Shown one piece after another: positions 36,255 through 49,400 of a DNA stretch of 64,000 nucleotides. This DNA is from Equus caballus (taxonomy: Eukaryota > Chordata > Mammalia > Perissodactyla > Equidae), in contig NC_091693.1 in the NCBI RefSeq assembly GCF_041296265.1, positions 24,180,001 to 24,244,000 on the forward strand, read 5' to 3'. The notes under the pieces are model-generated. The model was not told the DNA's origin. It saw nothing but the letters and a program-made list of their open reading frames with translations, and searched no databases. Both the position numbers and the translations under genes were made by a program. Every line of letters starts with the position of its first letter. The first letter of the stretch is position 1.

Positions 36255-38057
36255 TCAGTTGTCTCAGTCTGTTCGGGCTGCTACAACAAAATACTGTAGG
36301 ATGGGTGGCTTAAACAACAGAAATTTATTTGCTCACAGTTATGGAGGTCGAGAAGGCCAAGACCAAGGTGTCGGCAGGTTGGTGTCCTTTGAGGACTGTC
36401 CCCTTGGGTTGTGGATGGCTGCCTTCTCTCTTCTGCTCACATGGCCTTTCTTTTGTGTGTGTGAGATGGAGAGAGAGATCTCTGGTGTCTCTTCTTATAG
36501 GGGCTCTAACCCATCTGATCAGGACCCCACCCTTATGATCTCATTTATCCTTAATTACTTCCTTTGAGGTGCCCTTTTCAAATATAGGCACACTGGGGAT
36601 TAGGGCTTCAATATGAATTTTGGGAGGTCACAAGTGTTCAGTTCAGGACATTCCACCTCTGGACCCCCCAAATTCATGGTCTTCTCCTATGCAGAATATA
36701 TTCATTCCATCCATGTAGTCCCTCCAAATCTCCACTCACTCCAGCATCAACTATCAAGTATAAAACCCAAAGTCTCATCTAAATATCATTTAAATCAGAC
36801 ATGAGTGAGACTCAGGGGTAGATTCATCCAAGGGAAAGATTCCTCTGCAGCTGTGACCTGTGACCTGTGACCCAGTCAAGTCATGTGCTTTCAAAATGCA
36901 GTGCTGAGGCCATGATAGAAGAGAGAATCCCGTTCCCACAGGAAGAAATTAGAAAGAAGACAGGGGTGATGGGTTCCAAGAACATTCAAAATATAGCAAG
37001 GCAACTTCCACTAGATGTTAAGGTTCCAGAATAATCCTCTCTGGTTGGGAACTCTGCCCTCCAGGCCCTCTGGGGCACCAGTGTCACCTCTATGGCTCAG
37101 TGGGGTAGTGTGGCCCCTTTGTCTCTCTGTGAGGCCCCACTTTCAAGGCTGGAGAGGAGGCCAACTGCCCTGTTGAAATGGAGGCAGGGACCCAACCATT
37201 GAAACCAAGGAGGCAGCTCTGATGACCTCTGAACTGCCTTTGGGGTCATCATTCCCTTTTCTCGAAGAAGGGCACATATTTGCAGCCAAATAACCCTATG
37301 GTCTCATCCTGTAGATATAAGAAATCTGGCATTTTTTATCCTTTTTCTCCCCTCTCCATCCCCTTCAGTTCAAGGTGGCTGTTTCTCCTGCAATCTTTTC
37401 ACCTCTTAACTGACTGATAGTCCATCCTTACCTTTGGAGTTGTCTCCCAAACATATCTTCTCATTTCCTGCAATATGGACAGCTGGGAATTTTTCAAATG
37501 GACCCAAGTTCTGGGTCCATTTGCTTAACAATTCATTCTTCCATTCATCTTGAATTGTACTGTAAACAGTCAGGAGGACCCAGGACACACATCAACATTT
37601 TGCTTAGGAATCTCTTCAACGAAATATATAATTTTGTGGCTCTTAAGTTCTATCTTCTACAAGCATCAGACTGCAATTCCAGCCAAGTTCTTTGCCATTT
37701 TATAACAAGGATTGCCTTTTCTCCATTGTCCAATAACTTGTTCCTCATTTCCGTCTGAGCTTTCACTGGAACAGACTTTACCATCCACATTTCTATCAAC
37801 ATTCTGTTCATGATTAATCATGTATTCTCTGAGAAGATGAAGGCTTTTTCTCCAGCTCTCTTCTTTTCTTCCTGACCTCTCAATGGAATCTCCTTTAACG
37901 TCCATGTATCTACCAACATTCCATTCACAGCACATAAAGTCTTTCTATTCTGCACCTCAAAACTCCACCACCCTCTTCCCATTACTAGTTCCAAAGTGCC
38001 TCCACATTTTAGGTCATTGTTACAGCAGCTCCCCACATCTCAGTACCAAAATCCATA
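36255..38057 (+). repeat. Long old interspersed repeat, first unit
   Basis: It opens with cagtctgttcgggctgctac and runs through blocks common to mammalian repeat copies: cttaaacaacagaaatttat, atctctggtgtctcttctta, catcatttaaatcagacatg-like text and a long tail. It ends with agtaccaaaatccata. The opening 400 bases recur at 39239-39640, as if two units stood in tandem with later insertions between them. I do not name the family. Confidence 0.55.
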
Positions 38058-38066
38058 CAGTCATAT

Positions 38067-39028
38067 TGATGAGGATTTTTAGGCTGGTTAATTTTAAAAC
38101 TACAGATGAGAAGCAGGTTCCAAGGAGTGGAATTTGCTTGTCCCTTTCTTGGGAAACATTTACATTTCTAAGGGAAACCTCTATCTGTGAAGATGCCTCC
38201 CTCTCTGTGCCAGGAAGAAGGAAGATGGTCTTATCTCTAGAAACTCTTAATCAATGCCAGAGGCAAGAACTTAAGTTGGTTACTGTCTGGCAACCTCATG
38301 TAACTGATTTAGGGTGGTAGCTTCTGACCTTTACTTAATCCAATTTGATTCTTATCTAAAAGTTATGGGACCGCCCAATGGCTGGACCCTACCGGCACTG
38401 ATACCATTTTAACTTTTTTTTTTTTAAGATTTTATTTTATTTTTTAAAATTTTTTCCTTTTTCTCCCCAAAGCCCCCCGGTACATAGTTGTATATTCTTT
38501 GTTGTGGGTTCTTCTAGTTGTGGTATGTGGGATGCTGCCTCAGCGTGGTTTGATGAGCAGTGCCATGTCCGCGCCCAGGATTCAAACCAACAAAACACTG
38601 GGCTGCCTGCAGCAGAGCCCGCGAACTTAACTACTCAGCCACAGGGCCAGCCCCATCCATTTTAACTTTTTTACACATTCTTTCCTTTGTCTTGCAAAGA
38701 GATAACTCACATACCTATGCCTTAAATTTAGCCTTACTTTCCACTCAACTTTGCAGCAGAAGCGGTGGCAGCAGCAGCAGCAACACGCCGGCAGCAGCTC
38801 TGCCTGCCCATGGGTGCTGTCCCCATGCCAGCGGCAGCAGCAGCAGCTCCCCATGCCAGCAGCATCTCTGACTGCCCATGGGTGCTGTCCCCACGCAGCA
38901 GAAGCTCTGACTGCCCATGGGTCCTGTCCCCCTGCTATTCTATTCTCTAAATAAAAGAGCACTACTGCCAGATCTTAAGAGTCTAAGAAATCTTTCTTTC
39001 GACTCCTCAGCTCACCGACCCCACATCA
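38067..39028 (+). mobile_element. Solo LTR of an endogenous retrovirus (fossil)
   Basis: The element starts TG and ends CA. It is flanked by a 4-base duplication, atat (38063-38066 and 39029-39032), of sequence belonging to the MITE it entered. It carries an AATAAA near 38948-38953, about 75 bases before its end, and a GCA-rich block with short internal repeats at 38755-38935. A 4-base duplication fits a gammaretrovirus-like (class I) source. No internal region is present. It is younger than the MITE and older than the SINE inside it. Confidence 0.75.
38414..38656 (-). mobile_element. Equine ERE1-type SINE nested in the LTR
   Basis: It is reversed, with poly-T first, then cccccggtacatagttgtat, gtggtatgtgggatgctgcc and the end actactcagccacagggccagcccc. 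Exact target-site duplications of ccattttaac lie at 38404-38413 and 38657-38666. Confidence 0.93.
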
Positions 39029-39238
39029 ATATTTGCTTAATGATGGGGACAGCTTCTGACTGATAAATGCATCTTTAGGTGATTTCTTCATTGTGCAACC
39101 ATCATAGAGTGTACTTACACAAACCTAGATGGTACAGCCTACTACATGTCTAGACTATGTGGTACTAATGTTATGGGACCACCATGATATACTTGGTCCA
39201 CCATTGACCAAAACGTCCTAATGTGGTGCATGACTGTA

Positions 39239-39640
39239 TTCTTCTGCTCAGGCTTCTATAACAAAATATCATAGACTGGGTGATTTAAACAATGAAATCT
39301 ATTTTCTCACAGTTCTGGAGACTGGAAGTCCCAGGTCAAGGAGCAGTAGGGTTGATGTCTGGTGGAGGCTCTCTCCTAGGGTTGTAGACAGCCCCTTCTT
39401 GCTGTGGTTCACATAACCTTTCCTCACTGTGGGAACCTGGAAAGAGACACACAGAGAGAAAGAGAGCACTCTCTGGTGTCTCTTCTTATAAGGACACTAT
39501 TCTTATCAAATCAGAGCCCCACCCTTATCTCCTCATTTAACCTTAATTACTTTCTTAGAGGCTTCACCTCCAAATACAGCCACATGGTGGGTTAAGGTTT
39601 CAGCATGTGAATTTGTGGGGACACAAGCGTTCAATCCATA
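39239..39640 (+). repeat. Long old interspersed repeat, second unit (start)
   Basis: It begins ttctgctcaggcttctataac and repeats the block order of 36255-36655, including tctctggtgtctcttcttat and cccacccttat. The MITE is inserted exactly at the junction between the two units. Confidence 0.55.
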
Positions 39641-40639
39641 AGATTAATAAAGCCCAAAATATTTATTATTGAATATTCTTAAAATGTGTAAAATCCTAGG
39701 AACACTGATAAGAAATAGAGATAAGGCATAAATTACTCATATCTGACATGAAATAAGAGACATCACTACAGATCCTGCAGTGTTTTACAGTTCCAGCCTA
39801 AATAAAGTGGTAAATTGAGATAAGCTCCAGTTACCAAAAATTGAGTTTACTCAGGAATAGCAGAGGGATTGCTGTTCTCAACACTCAAATGGTAAGAATC
39901 TGCAGGTGAGGACTTTGAGGGTTTGGGGTGGGCTGTATTTATGGGCAAGGAGTGCACAGAGAGGGGCATTTAGTTAGTGTCCAAGCAGCAAGTTCATTCA
40001 CTTGAGGATGGGGAGTGGTTCTTGATGGATGCTCATTGGTTGAAGGATAAGTTTCCATTTTCTGTAAATCTGGCATTTATGAGAAATCAATCTTTCAGTC
40101 CTTAAGTTTCATTTTCCTGATGGTGAATGTGTGGGATTCTCCCTTTCATGTATTCCATCCAGTTCCATTTCAGATTGAAATCCTTTCACAACGGATATAA
40201 ATGGACCATGTGAAGAACTTTATCCAATTTAGATAAAATGGACTAATCCCTCCAAATTTTTCCAAAACACTCTCGATAATAAATAGAAAATCTGAATTGT
40301 CTTTGAGCTATTAAATAAATTATGTCTAAAAATTAAAAACACCCCACAAAATTAACCCAAGATCTGACAAGATTCCCAGTTGAATTCTTCCAAATACCAC
40401 GAAAGATTAAACACTAGTCTTATGGACATTTTTATAGAGCAAACACATTCCCACATATTTTCATAGGCCAGCATGAAAACCTGACAAGGATATTTCAAGA
40501 CAGGAAAATTGCAATTCAGTCTCCTACATAAACTCACATTCAAAATAACTTTTAAAATGGGGAAAAATTCTGATTGCAATATTACTGCTCATCCACATAG
40601 GTAGGGGGTGGTAGACAAATATTTAAATAAAGATCAAAC
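39641..40639. other. Intergenic sequence, nothing recognised
   Basis: AT-rich sequence without exon-like segments. 40.2-40.6 kb has LINE-like wording (catattttcataggccagc), but I cannot place it. Confidence 0.4.
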
Positions 40640-41370
40640 TTCTTGGAAAAATCAGAGCCCTAACCGACTCATTGTCCCCTAAAGCTGAAGACAGAACCCC
40701 AGCATGAGGAGAGGCTCTGCCCAAGGGAACAAGGGGCACTGAGGATGCAGGGATGACTCAGTGGTTTGTTTGCAGAGAGATGGGGGCACATGCTGTTGCA
40801 AGAAAAAAAGAGAAGTCCCTGAAGGAGACTGTGTTAGAAATAAAGCCCACACTCCAGGGCCAGGAAAGAAGTCATGTTTTCTTCCTTTATTTCACTGTAT
40901 TCCTTCTTTGTGCTCATTGTCACAATGATCTCAACCTGAACTGTACAGTTAGATGTTGAGTGTGTGTCTCTGCCGATCTGAGCTCTGCAGTGCATCTGGA
41001 ACCTGCATCTTCCCTGAAGTATCTCCAGGGCTGTATGACCACTGTCCATGGTGAGGACCCCACAAGGATGTTCTGATGGATGGGCTGAGGATGAAGGAGA
41101 CCCCATGGAAGAGGTTCTGAGAGGGAAGTGCATGGCCTGGATCTCCCTCACCTGGAAGGGTCGTCTGTGGGTATATTTGCTGATCTGCTCTGGAAACTAG
41201 AGCCAGGCTCTTGAGAAGAGACAGTTCCCCTTCCTGTGGGGCTGCTGACATGGCAAACCTGTGACGGGAAGGACCAGCCTCTGAGAGGCGACACCCTGTG
41301 CATCTGTCTGTCCTGCCAGGAACCCGGGTCTCCTCCATCTGCACATCTGGGACCAGAGGGAAAGGATGCC
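40640..41370 (+). other. Duplicated LILR 5' flank
   Basis: It is collinear with 21970-22725, including gttccccttcctgtggggct at 41224-41243. It marks this LILR pseudogene as a segmental copy of the LILRB4-like gene. Confidence 0.7.
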
Positions 41371-41373
41371 ATG

Positions 41374-42531
<1,158 letters not shown>

Positions 42532-42689
42532 TGACCATGAATGACTTAGTGTTTGGGACAGGTCCTCAAGAGGGTCCCTGGTGGCATGATGAGATGACAA
42601 AATCCCAGGGATACTGAGGCCAAAGACACAGAGAGTGAGATGCAGTGAGAGCTGGAGACTCAGGAAGAAAGGAGTGTCTTCAGGTGTCT

Positions 42690-43480
42690 CCTCTCAGGCT
42701 CCTTCTCCTCTGTCAGGAATCAGCTTAAATGTCATCTCCAAGAATGAACTTCACTGATTACATTCCTCAGAACAGACCTGCCTCCTTCTTATCTACTAAA
42801 TCCTTCGCTCTCTCTCAATATGCACACATACACTTACCTTACATATATCTAGAAGTTTACTTATATGTCATATATTTATATAAAGATGTTTACACATGTA
42901 AGTATAAACGTGATTATATAATCCTCAGTTTAAAATAGTTATTTTACCCATGTAACTAATATATTTCATCTGATGTGGGTTTACGTGTTTGTTATTGGTC
43001 TACTCAACTACGTCCACACTCCAGAAAATCAGAAACACTGTCTTGATGAATCACTGACTTAACACTGCCTTTTGGAAAAAATATGCGTATATATGAGAGA
43101 TTAAATGGATGATGAAGCACCCAATAAACTAGTTGAGCTAGAGTGAAAAGGGGGGCAGCCCCAGACTTTCATTCTTTGTGCTCCCAACATCAGGAGCCCA
43201 TGATGACCAACTTCTTATCTTTGGATCCTGAGTCTTCAGCTGTTAAGTAAGTGGATATTCGCATCTCCAAGGGATTCAGCTTATATGGTCCTGTATCCCA
43301 TATTGAACAGAGAATGCACAAGAGCTCCATTAATTCTGAATTGGAGAGAAAATTGTTCTGACCTCGTGGGGCACTGCCAAAGTGTGTTCCACTGAGACTC
43401 AGAAATGAGATCTGAATTCCCTACCATTGCTGACTCTTCCTGACTGCCCTTTCTTTTCTCACCGCTATGAAATGAGGGTA
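42690..43480. repeat. Segment duplicated from the LILR intron/3' region
   Basis: Blocks match 51210-52460 in order: cttaaatgtcatctccaag against cttagatgtcatctccaag, the cagct..taa..agttagcttacatgg block, and ggtttggatccacacct against gatttgggttcacacct. The stretch that would contain the membrane exon is missing here. Confidence 0.6.
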
Positions 43481-43529
43481 TATCTTGCAAGGTGGGTTTG
43501 GATCCACACCTATACACACCTTCATGCTC

Positions 43530-43960
43530 TGGACAAGTTTTGTTAAACAAAATGTGGTATCTCCATCATACTGGACTTTTATTCAACCATAAAAGGAGAG
43601 AAGTACTGATACATAGTACAGTGTGGGTGAACATCAAAAATATGAAACTAAGTAAAAGAAACCAGACACAGAAGGTCACATTTTGTAGGATTCCATTTAT
43701 ACAAAACAGATAGAAGAAAAAAACCCAAATAGACAGAAATCAGATTTGTGCTTGTCAGGGGCTAAGCTGGAGGAGGGAGTGGAGACTGACTGCTTCATCT
43801 TTCCTTTGGGGTGAGGATAATCTCTTGGAACTAGATGGAAGTGGTGGTTGCAACATCGTGAATTTACTAAATTTCAGTGAATTATGTGCTTTACCAAGGA
43901 CAATACTTTGTTATGTGGATTTTACTTCAATAAAAAGAAATGCGATAAAAAGAACATGGT
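43530..43960 (+). mobile_element. L1 3' fragment
   Basis: Sense L1 3' wording is present: acaaaatgtggtatctccat, ttattcaaccataaaaggag, aagaaaccagacacagaagg and gattttacttcaataaaaag. It is 5'-truncated and diverged. Confidence 0.75.
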
Positions 43961-44289
43961 TCCCTGTAGGTCTATGAGAAGTTTCCCCACGTCCCTGAGG
44001 AGTTTTGTCTGCCGTAGGATCCTCATCAGACCAGAGCTGTCCTAAGTGCTGCTGAGCTTAGGGATTAACCCACTGATGAAATTTTCACCTTCACTCTTGA
44101 AGTTGGCTGAGTATAGAATCCAGGATGAGCACCATCATTCCTGCATCTTTTAAGTCTGTGGTAATCTACCATTTGACCAAAGATGTGACATGGCTTCTGA
44201 TTTATATTGTTATTTGGCTAGGAGGGAAGATTTGTGTGCTTCCAAGTAGCCCTTCCTACCATAAGTCTCTTACAGCACATGTCATAATC

Positions 44290-44430
44290 AGGTCATAGAA
44301 ATGCCACCAGACTGAGACCCTTCCATGTCTCAGGCACTACTGATCCTATAACAACCCTGAGAAGTGAGGTTGTGATCATTTTCCTACAATGAGGAAAATG
44401 GGAGAGGGCATGTTACTTGCTCGAAGTAGA
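44290..44430 (-). repeat. MIR SINE fragment
   Basis: It contains tctcaggcactactgatcct, acaaccctgagaagtgaggt, tacaatgaggaaaatgggag and gttacttgctcgaagtag in the order of an ancient MIR copy. 43961-44289 before it shows nothing I can name. Confidence 0.6.
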
Positions 44431-44449
44431 CTGTCAATAAATACCCCCT

Positions 44450-46466
44450 CTTGTCTTAAATTAAAACCCATGAATGGTCTTTAACCAGTGCCTTTGACCA
44501 AAGCATGGAGCCAGAATCCATGGTATCAGTTGAAAAGTCATGGTCTGGGGGCAAGAGGTCTTGAGGAGGCAGAAATGACTCAGAATTTTTGATGGAGAGT
44601 GATGAAGAGAAGGTGCCGCTGCTTGTGGCAACAAGAAACAGAAAAAGGAAGTGTTTGGGAGAAAGAAAACCACAGATCCAGGCTGGGGGAGGGGTGGTTC
44701 CCACTGTGAGTTAGTTGACAGTATTCTAAACACCTCCCCAAGCTTCCTTTTCCTCTTGGGGTCATTCATCCCCTGATAACCCCATTGGCTCCACCAGTCA
44801 ACCAAAGTAGAGAGTGAAGAATCCTTCAGTTCTTCACTCTCTTCCACCTCACATACAATGAACAAATCCACAGTTCTGCCACTGATCCCTTCTTTCCATG
44901 ACCCTGGTCCATCACCACAGTCAATCTCAGTTGACGATTCAAGACCTCTTGCTGGTGCCACACCATTCACCTCATTTCTGCCTTCTAGCTTAGATCCACA
45001 TTCCCTGATGAAGCATTTTACTGCCATGGCCCCAAACTTATCTGTCACTGACAGTACCCTGCACAAAACCCTCCCAAAGCTCACCAACTTCCTTCAAGTG
45101 AATTCCGACTGTCTCCACCTGTCAATCCATGGGGTTGATGATAAGGCTGAGCTAAACTCTCCAGACCCAGCAAAGCCAGCTCCTACCTACAAACCAAACT
45201 CCTCCCAGTGGGCCACTTCCCCTCCCCGGACACACACAATCTGAGTAATTACCACATTTGTGCCTTCTCATGGGTGGCTCCCTGAGCCAATTTCAACATA
45301 AGAGACTCCTCTCCAAACCTCCAAGACCATGATAATGACAAAAGACTCTTCCTGTCTAATTCCACTCAACTGTGAAGTAATTTATTTTATTTTTTGCAGG
45401 ACTTGTGTGAGGGTTACGTGAGAAGTCCTCATAAACCACTTAGATTACTGATTGCTCATCATCTAGGCGTTGGGTTAATGATGAGTTTTGTGACTGTTTA
45501 TATCAGAACAGTCCTCCTGAAGAGCAGTCCCTACAGAATGGTGCTCTTCTCAAAACATCAATCTGTTCATATCTTCCTTTACTGAAAGTTTTCCTGTTTC
45601 CTGGAAGATAAAATCCAGAAATACTTCAGGGTGCACAAGACCCTGTGTGATCAGGGTGCAATGTTACCTGATCACACACAGTTCTTAGACTAGTTCATCC
45701 TCTTCCAGGTTGAGGATGCTGGCCCCTCACCACACTTGTGCTAGCCATACCTTGTCTTGGTCTCTCCTTCTCCAGGAGGTCCCCACACTCCCATCACCAA
45801 GGTTGCTTGACGTCCACCTGTTATTGAGTCTCTGTTTTCAGTTTTTCTTTTTCTCTACAACTTACCAAAACTATAGCCAAATGATCCATTGTCTAAATGT
45901 CTGCATTATCTGTTGTCACTAATCAGAGCTCTGTGAGTCCAGGGGAGGAATTGGTCAGCTTCACCACTGAATCTCATGCCTGGACATGGTAACTGCTCAT
46001 TAAACATTGGTTGATTGACTGGATGGTGGAAAGAAGGAAGAAAAATTGCATTTATGGAGTCTCAGTAAAGGGAAGTGGTTTACCTCAGATCATAGAGTTT
46101 CTACAAAAGGCGGAGACAGAATTGGTACTGAAATATGCTGGCTTCTAGGCCCTACCTTGCATCCTCTACCCTCGGGTTCTGGGACAAGTGTCACTCACTC
46201 TATCTGAGTTTGGCATGAGCCATGGAGACAGAGCATAGAGGATCTGGTGAGACTCAGATCTGGTCTGGATGATCCCTGAAGCCTGTGGCTCCTCAACCCC
46301 ATCCTTCACGGAGATCATACTGAGGCCCTGGGAGGGGCTGTTCCCCTTCCTGTGAGGCCTCTGATGAGGAACCCATGAAGCGTCACAGGGACTCTGTCAC
46401 ATGCCCTGAGTCTGTCTCTCCTGTAGAGCTCTGTGGACTTTATAAGTCACCTATACAGCTGGGATC
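44450..46466 (+). repeat. Segmental duplication, copy A (5' flank of the LILRA-like gene)
   Basis: It is collinear with 57720-59692. Shared wording includes gatggagag-gatgaagagaaggtgc, cctccccaagc, catgaccctg-tccatcaccaca and the L2-like tail (ctcatgcctggac-tggt). It contains old L2 (about 45590-46030) and MIR (about 46040-46190) fragments that were duplicated together with the gene. The 208-codon minus-strand frame at 44461-45087 is a chance opening in this non-coding flank. The ETS-type block gttccccttcctgtg lies at 46340-46354. Confidence 0.75.
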
Positions 46467-49400
46467 ATGGGAGACAGAGCCAGGACACCTACCCTCACTG
46501 CCCTTCTCTGCCTTGGTGAGTTTTGGGGAAACAAAGAAGAATAGTGCCCCCTCCTCTGCCAGGTCTAGTCCCTGAGATCTCCAGGACTCAGGAACTTAGG
46601 GCAGAACTTGTGGGAGGAGGAGAAGGTGCTCAGCCTAGATCTGACCCCAGTGCTCAGGGGCCCAGACCAGGCCTGGAGCTTCTCTGTGCGGGTGGGGGAC
46701 ATGCTGTCACAGAGAACTCTCTTCCAGGGCTGTGTCGGGGCCCATGTGACCAGGTACAGGCAGGTGAGTTCCCCTCCAGACCTCCTGCTTCAGCCCAATG
46801 GACTCCCCTGGGCATCTGGAAGGAGCATGAAGGGTCTGAACTGATGGTGATCAGTCTGGGAGGAGGCCTTGAGTGACAGCTCAGGAAGATGAGAGGAGAT
46901 GGACCTCCCTGACACTCAGGTCTGATTATTTTCCAGGAGCTGCCCCCAAACCCTCCATCTGGGCTGACCCAGGTCCCATGGTAAGCAGGGGGAGCCCTAT
47001 GACCATCTGGTGTCAGGGATCTCTGCAGGCTGATGTCTACCATCTCTATAAAGACAGGGTCTCTAAACCCTTGGATACAGAGGCCCCACAGAACTCCAGC
47101 AAAAAGGCTGGTTTCTCCATTGAATCTATGAGCACACATACTGCAGGGGTGTATCAGTGTGCATATCACAGCAGGAGGAAGGGCTGGTCGGAGCGCAGTG
47201 ACCCCCTGCTTCTGGTGGTGACAGGTAAGGGGGAGAAGCTGGGTACCTTCCCATTGTGGGCTCCTCCTCATGAAAGGTAACAGAGTGTGGGCTCAGGAGA
47301 CCTCAGCTCTCACAGTCCACACCTGGGGTATGTGGACTGACGGTTCCCCCTTTAACATTGCTCTTTCCTTCTCTCTCAGGAGTATACCCTGCACCTTCCC
47401 TCTCAGCCCACCCAAGCCATGTGGTGACTTCAGGAGGGAATGTGTCCCTCTCATGTAGCTCAGAGGTCACAGGGGACACTTTCTATCTGCTGAAGGAAGG
47501 AGGAGCTGGCCCACCCAGACAGATGCAATCGAGGACCTTTCGTGGGAGGTGGCAGGCTGTCTTCTCTGTGGGTCCCATGAACGCCTCCCATGGAGGGACC
47601 TATAGATGCTATTATAATTCCAGCTCCTACCCCCATACATGGTCATACCCCAGCAACCCTCTACATCTTGAGGTCACAGGTGAGGGTGCCCCTGAGACTC
47701 CAAAATTACTGATTTAAGCCTTGTGCTCAGTGGAGCCCTGGGGGTGATTTGGGGATGGTGATATGGCCTCCTGGGATCTGAACTACAAAGCAGGAGGCTT
47801 GGGGAAGGATCAGTGAGAACTCTCACTGTAGCCCCAGGGGGCAATGTGGGGTGTGCGTCTCCTTTCATGCGACTGTCCCTTCTCTCCAGGCGTGTATAGG
47901 GAGCCCTCCCTCTCAGCCCAGCCTGGCTCGCTGGTGTTCTCAGGAGACAACCTGACCCTCCAGTGTCGCTCAGGAGCCGGCTTTGACAGATTTGCTCTGA
48001 CCAAGGATGAGGGGCTCACATCCCCCCAGCATCTTCATGGGCAGCACAGCCCCTACTTCCCCCTCGGCCATGTGAGCCACACCCATGGGGGCCAGTACAG
48101 ATGCTACAGTGGACACAACCTCTCCCATGCATGGTCGGCTCCCAGTGACCCCCTGGACATCTTGATTGTGGGTGAGGAGCCCCATGTCCTGATTGTCAGC
48201 CCAGGGCCCTGGGCCCAGTGTCACTCCTGTGTGGTGATGGGGTCCAGGGAGAGAGTCCTGGAGCAGAGGCTGGGATGGGGCCATGGTCTAGGGAAAGGGA
48301 GTGAGAAAGGGGGAGTGAGGGACAAGGAGATAAAAGACATCCACCCAGAGGGACTGAGAGGAGCTGAGAGGTGGCTCACAGAGTCCCTGGAGAGAAGTCA
48401 GTGGTCAAAGGCATGTGAGGAGGAGTCAGCTGTCTACACATCATAGCTTTCCTCTCCTCAGGGATGTATGAGAAACCCTCCATCTCAGCCCAGCCAGGGC
48501 CCTCAGTGTCCTGGGGAGAGAAGGTGATCCTGCAGTGTCGCTCTGAGATCTCGTTGGATAGATTCCATCTGTCCAAGGAGGGGTCACCTGCTGCTCCCCA
48601 GCTCCTTCGTCTGCAGGACGCAGCTGCTCCCTTTCAGGCCAGCTTCACCATTGGTCCTGTGACCTCAAACCACGAGGGAAACTACACATGCTACAGTTCA
48701 GACAGCACCTTCCCCTATCTGTTGTCACTCCCCAGTGACACTCTGGAGCTCCTAGTCTCAGGTGAGGAGCTTCAGCCCTGTCCCCTGTCCCCATGATCTA
48801 TTTGGGACCCTGTTCTTAAGAGGTGTCTGAGCTGGCCTGGGAGAGAGGAGGCTCTGATGGAGTGTCACCCAGAGAAGGACCTGCCCCTCAGAGGTGCTAA
48901 GACCCCTCACACCCCCTTCACCCTCTCCTGGGTCTAGAAGGTGCCAAGTGGGCAGAAGGAAGGTCTTGTGGTGGCCACAGGACAGATGCTGGAGAAGAGT
49001 TTGAGTGAGGTGGGGACTCCAGAGTCAGTGCCAGCCTCCCACCTACAGGGTCCATCTCGACAATTGGTGAGTCACCGAAGCCCCTTTGCTCTAAGGGAGC
49101 ACAAACCACCCAGGGCAGTTCTGAGAGTCTTTGAGAGGATGTGATGCCCCCTCAGATGCTCAAGGACAGGCTTGTCTCCAAGGGAAGCAGGGAGTTGGAC
49201 ATAAATGCAGGGAGGGTGCACAGCACTCCATGTGTTCTGATGCTGAGTGGACAACTGTTGGGGAGATCATCCAGAGGGAGACCTTGGGGACCAAGTCTGG
49301 GGGAGCGGTAGCTGGGATGAAGAGAGGAGGAAGACGGCCCCACCCCCTCACCTCTCCCATCCTTTCTTTATGATATGTGAGTAGGATCCACTGGGGGGAC

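Larger units (their letters stand above)
38058..39236. mobile_element. Tigger/mariner-like MITE (split by an LTR)
   Basis: The termini are inverted repeats, CAGTCAT at 38058 and ATGACTG ending at 39236, flanked by TA dinucleotides (38056-38057 and 39237-39238) as Tc1/mariner elements require. The body after the interruption contains gcttaatgatggggac and catagagtgtacttacacaa, known from short pogo/Tigger-related repeats. Without the insertion it is only about 210 bases, a non-autonomous deletion derivative. Confidence 0.8.

Noticed and set aside
38755-38935. CAG-rich frames resembling poly-Gln/poly-Ala proteins
   Set aside because: They fall inside the solo LTR and come from its short internal repeats.
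44461-45087. 208-codon minus-strand open frame
   Set aside because: It lies in the duplicated non-coding flank and is not kept open in the copy at 57.7 kb.
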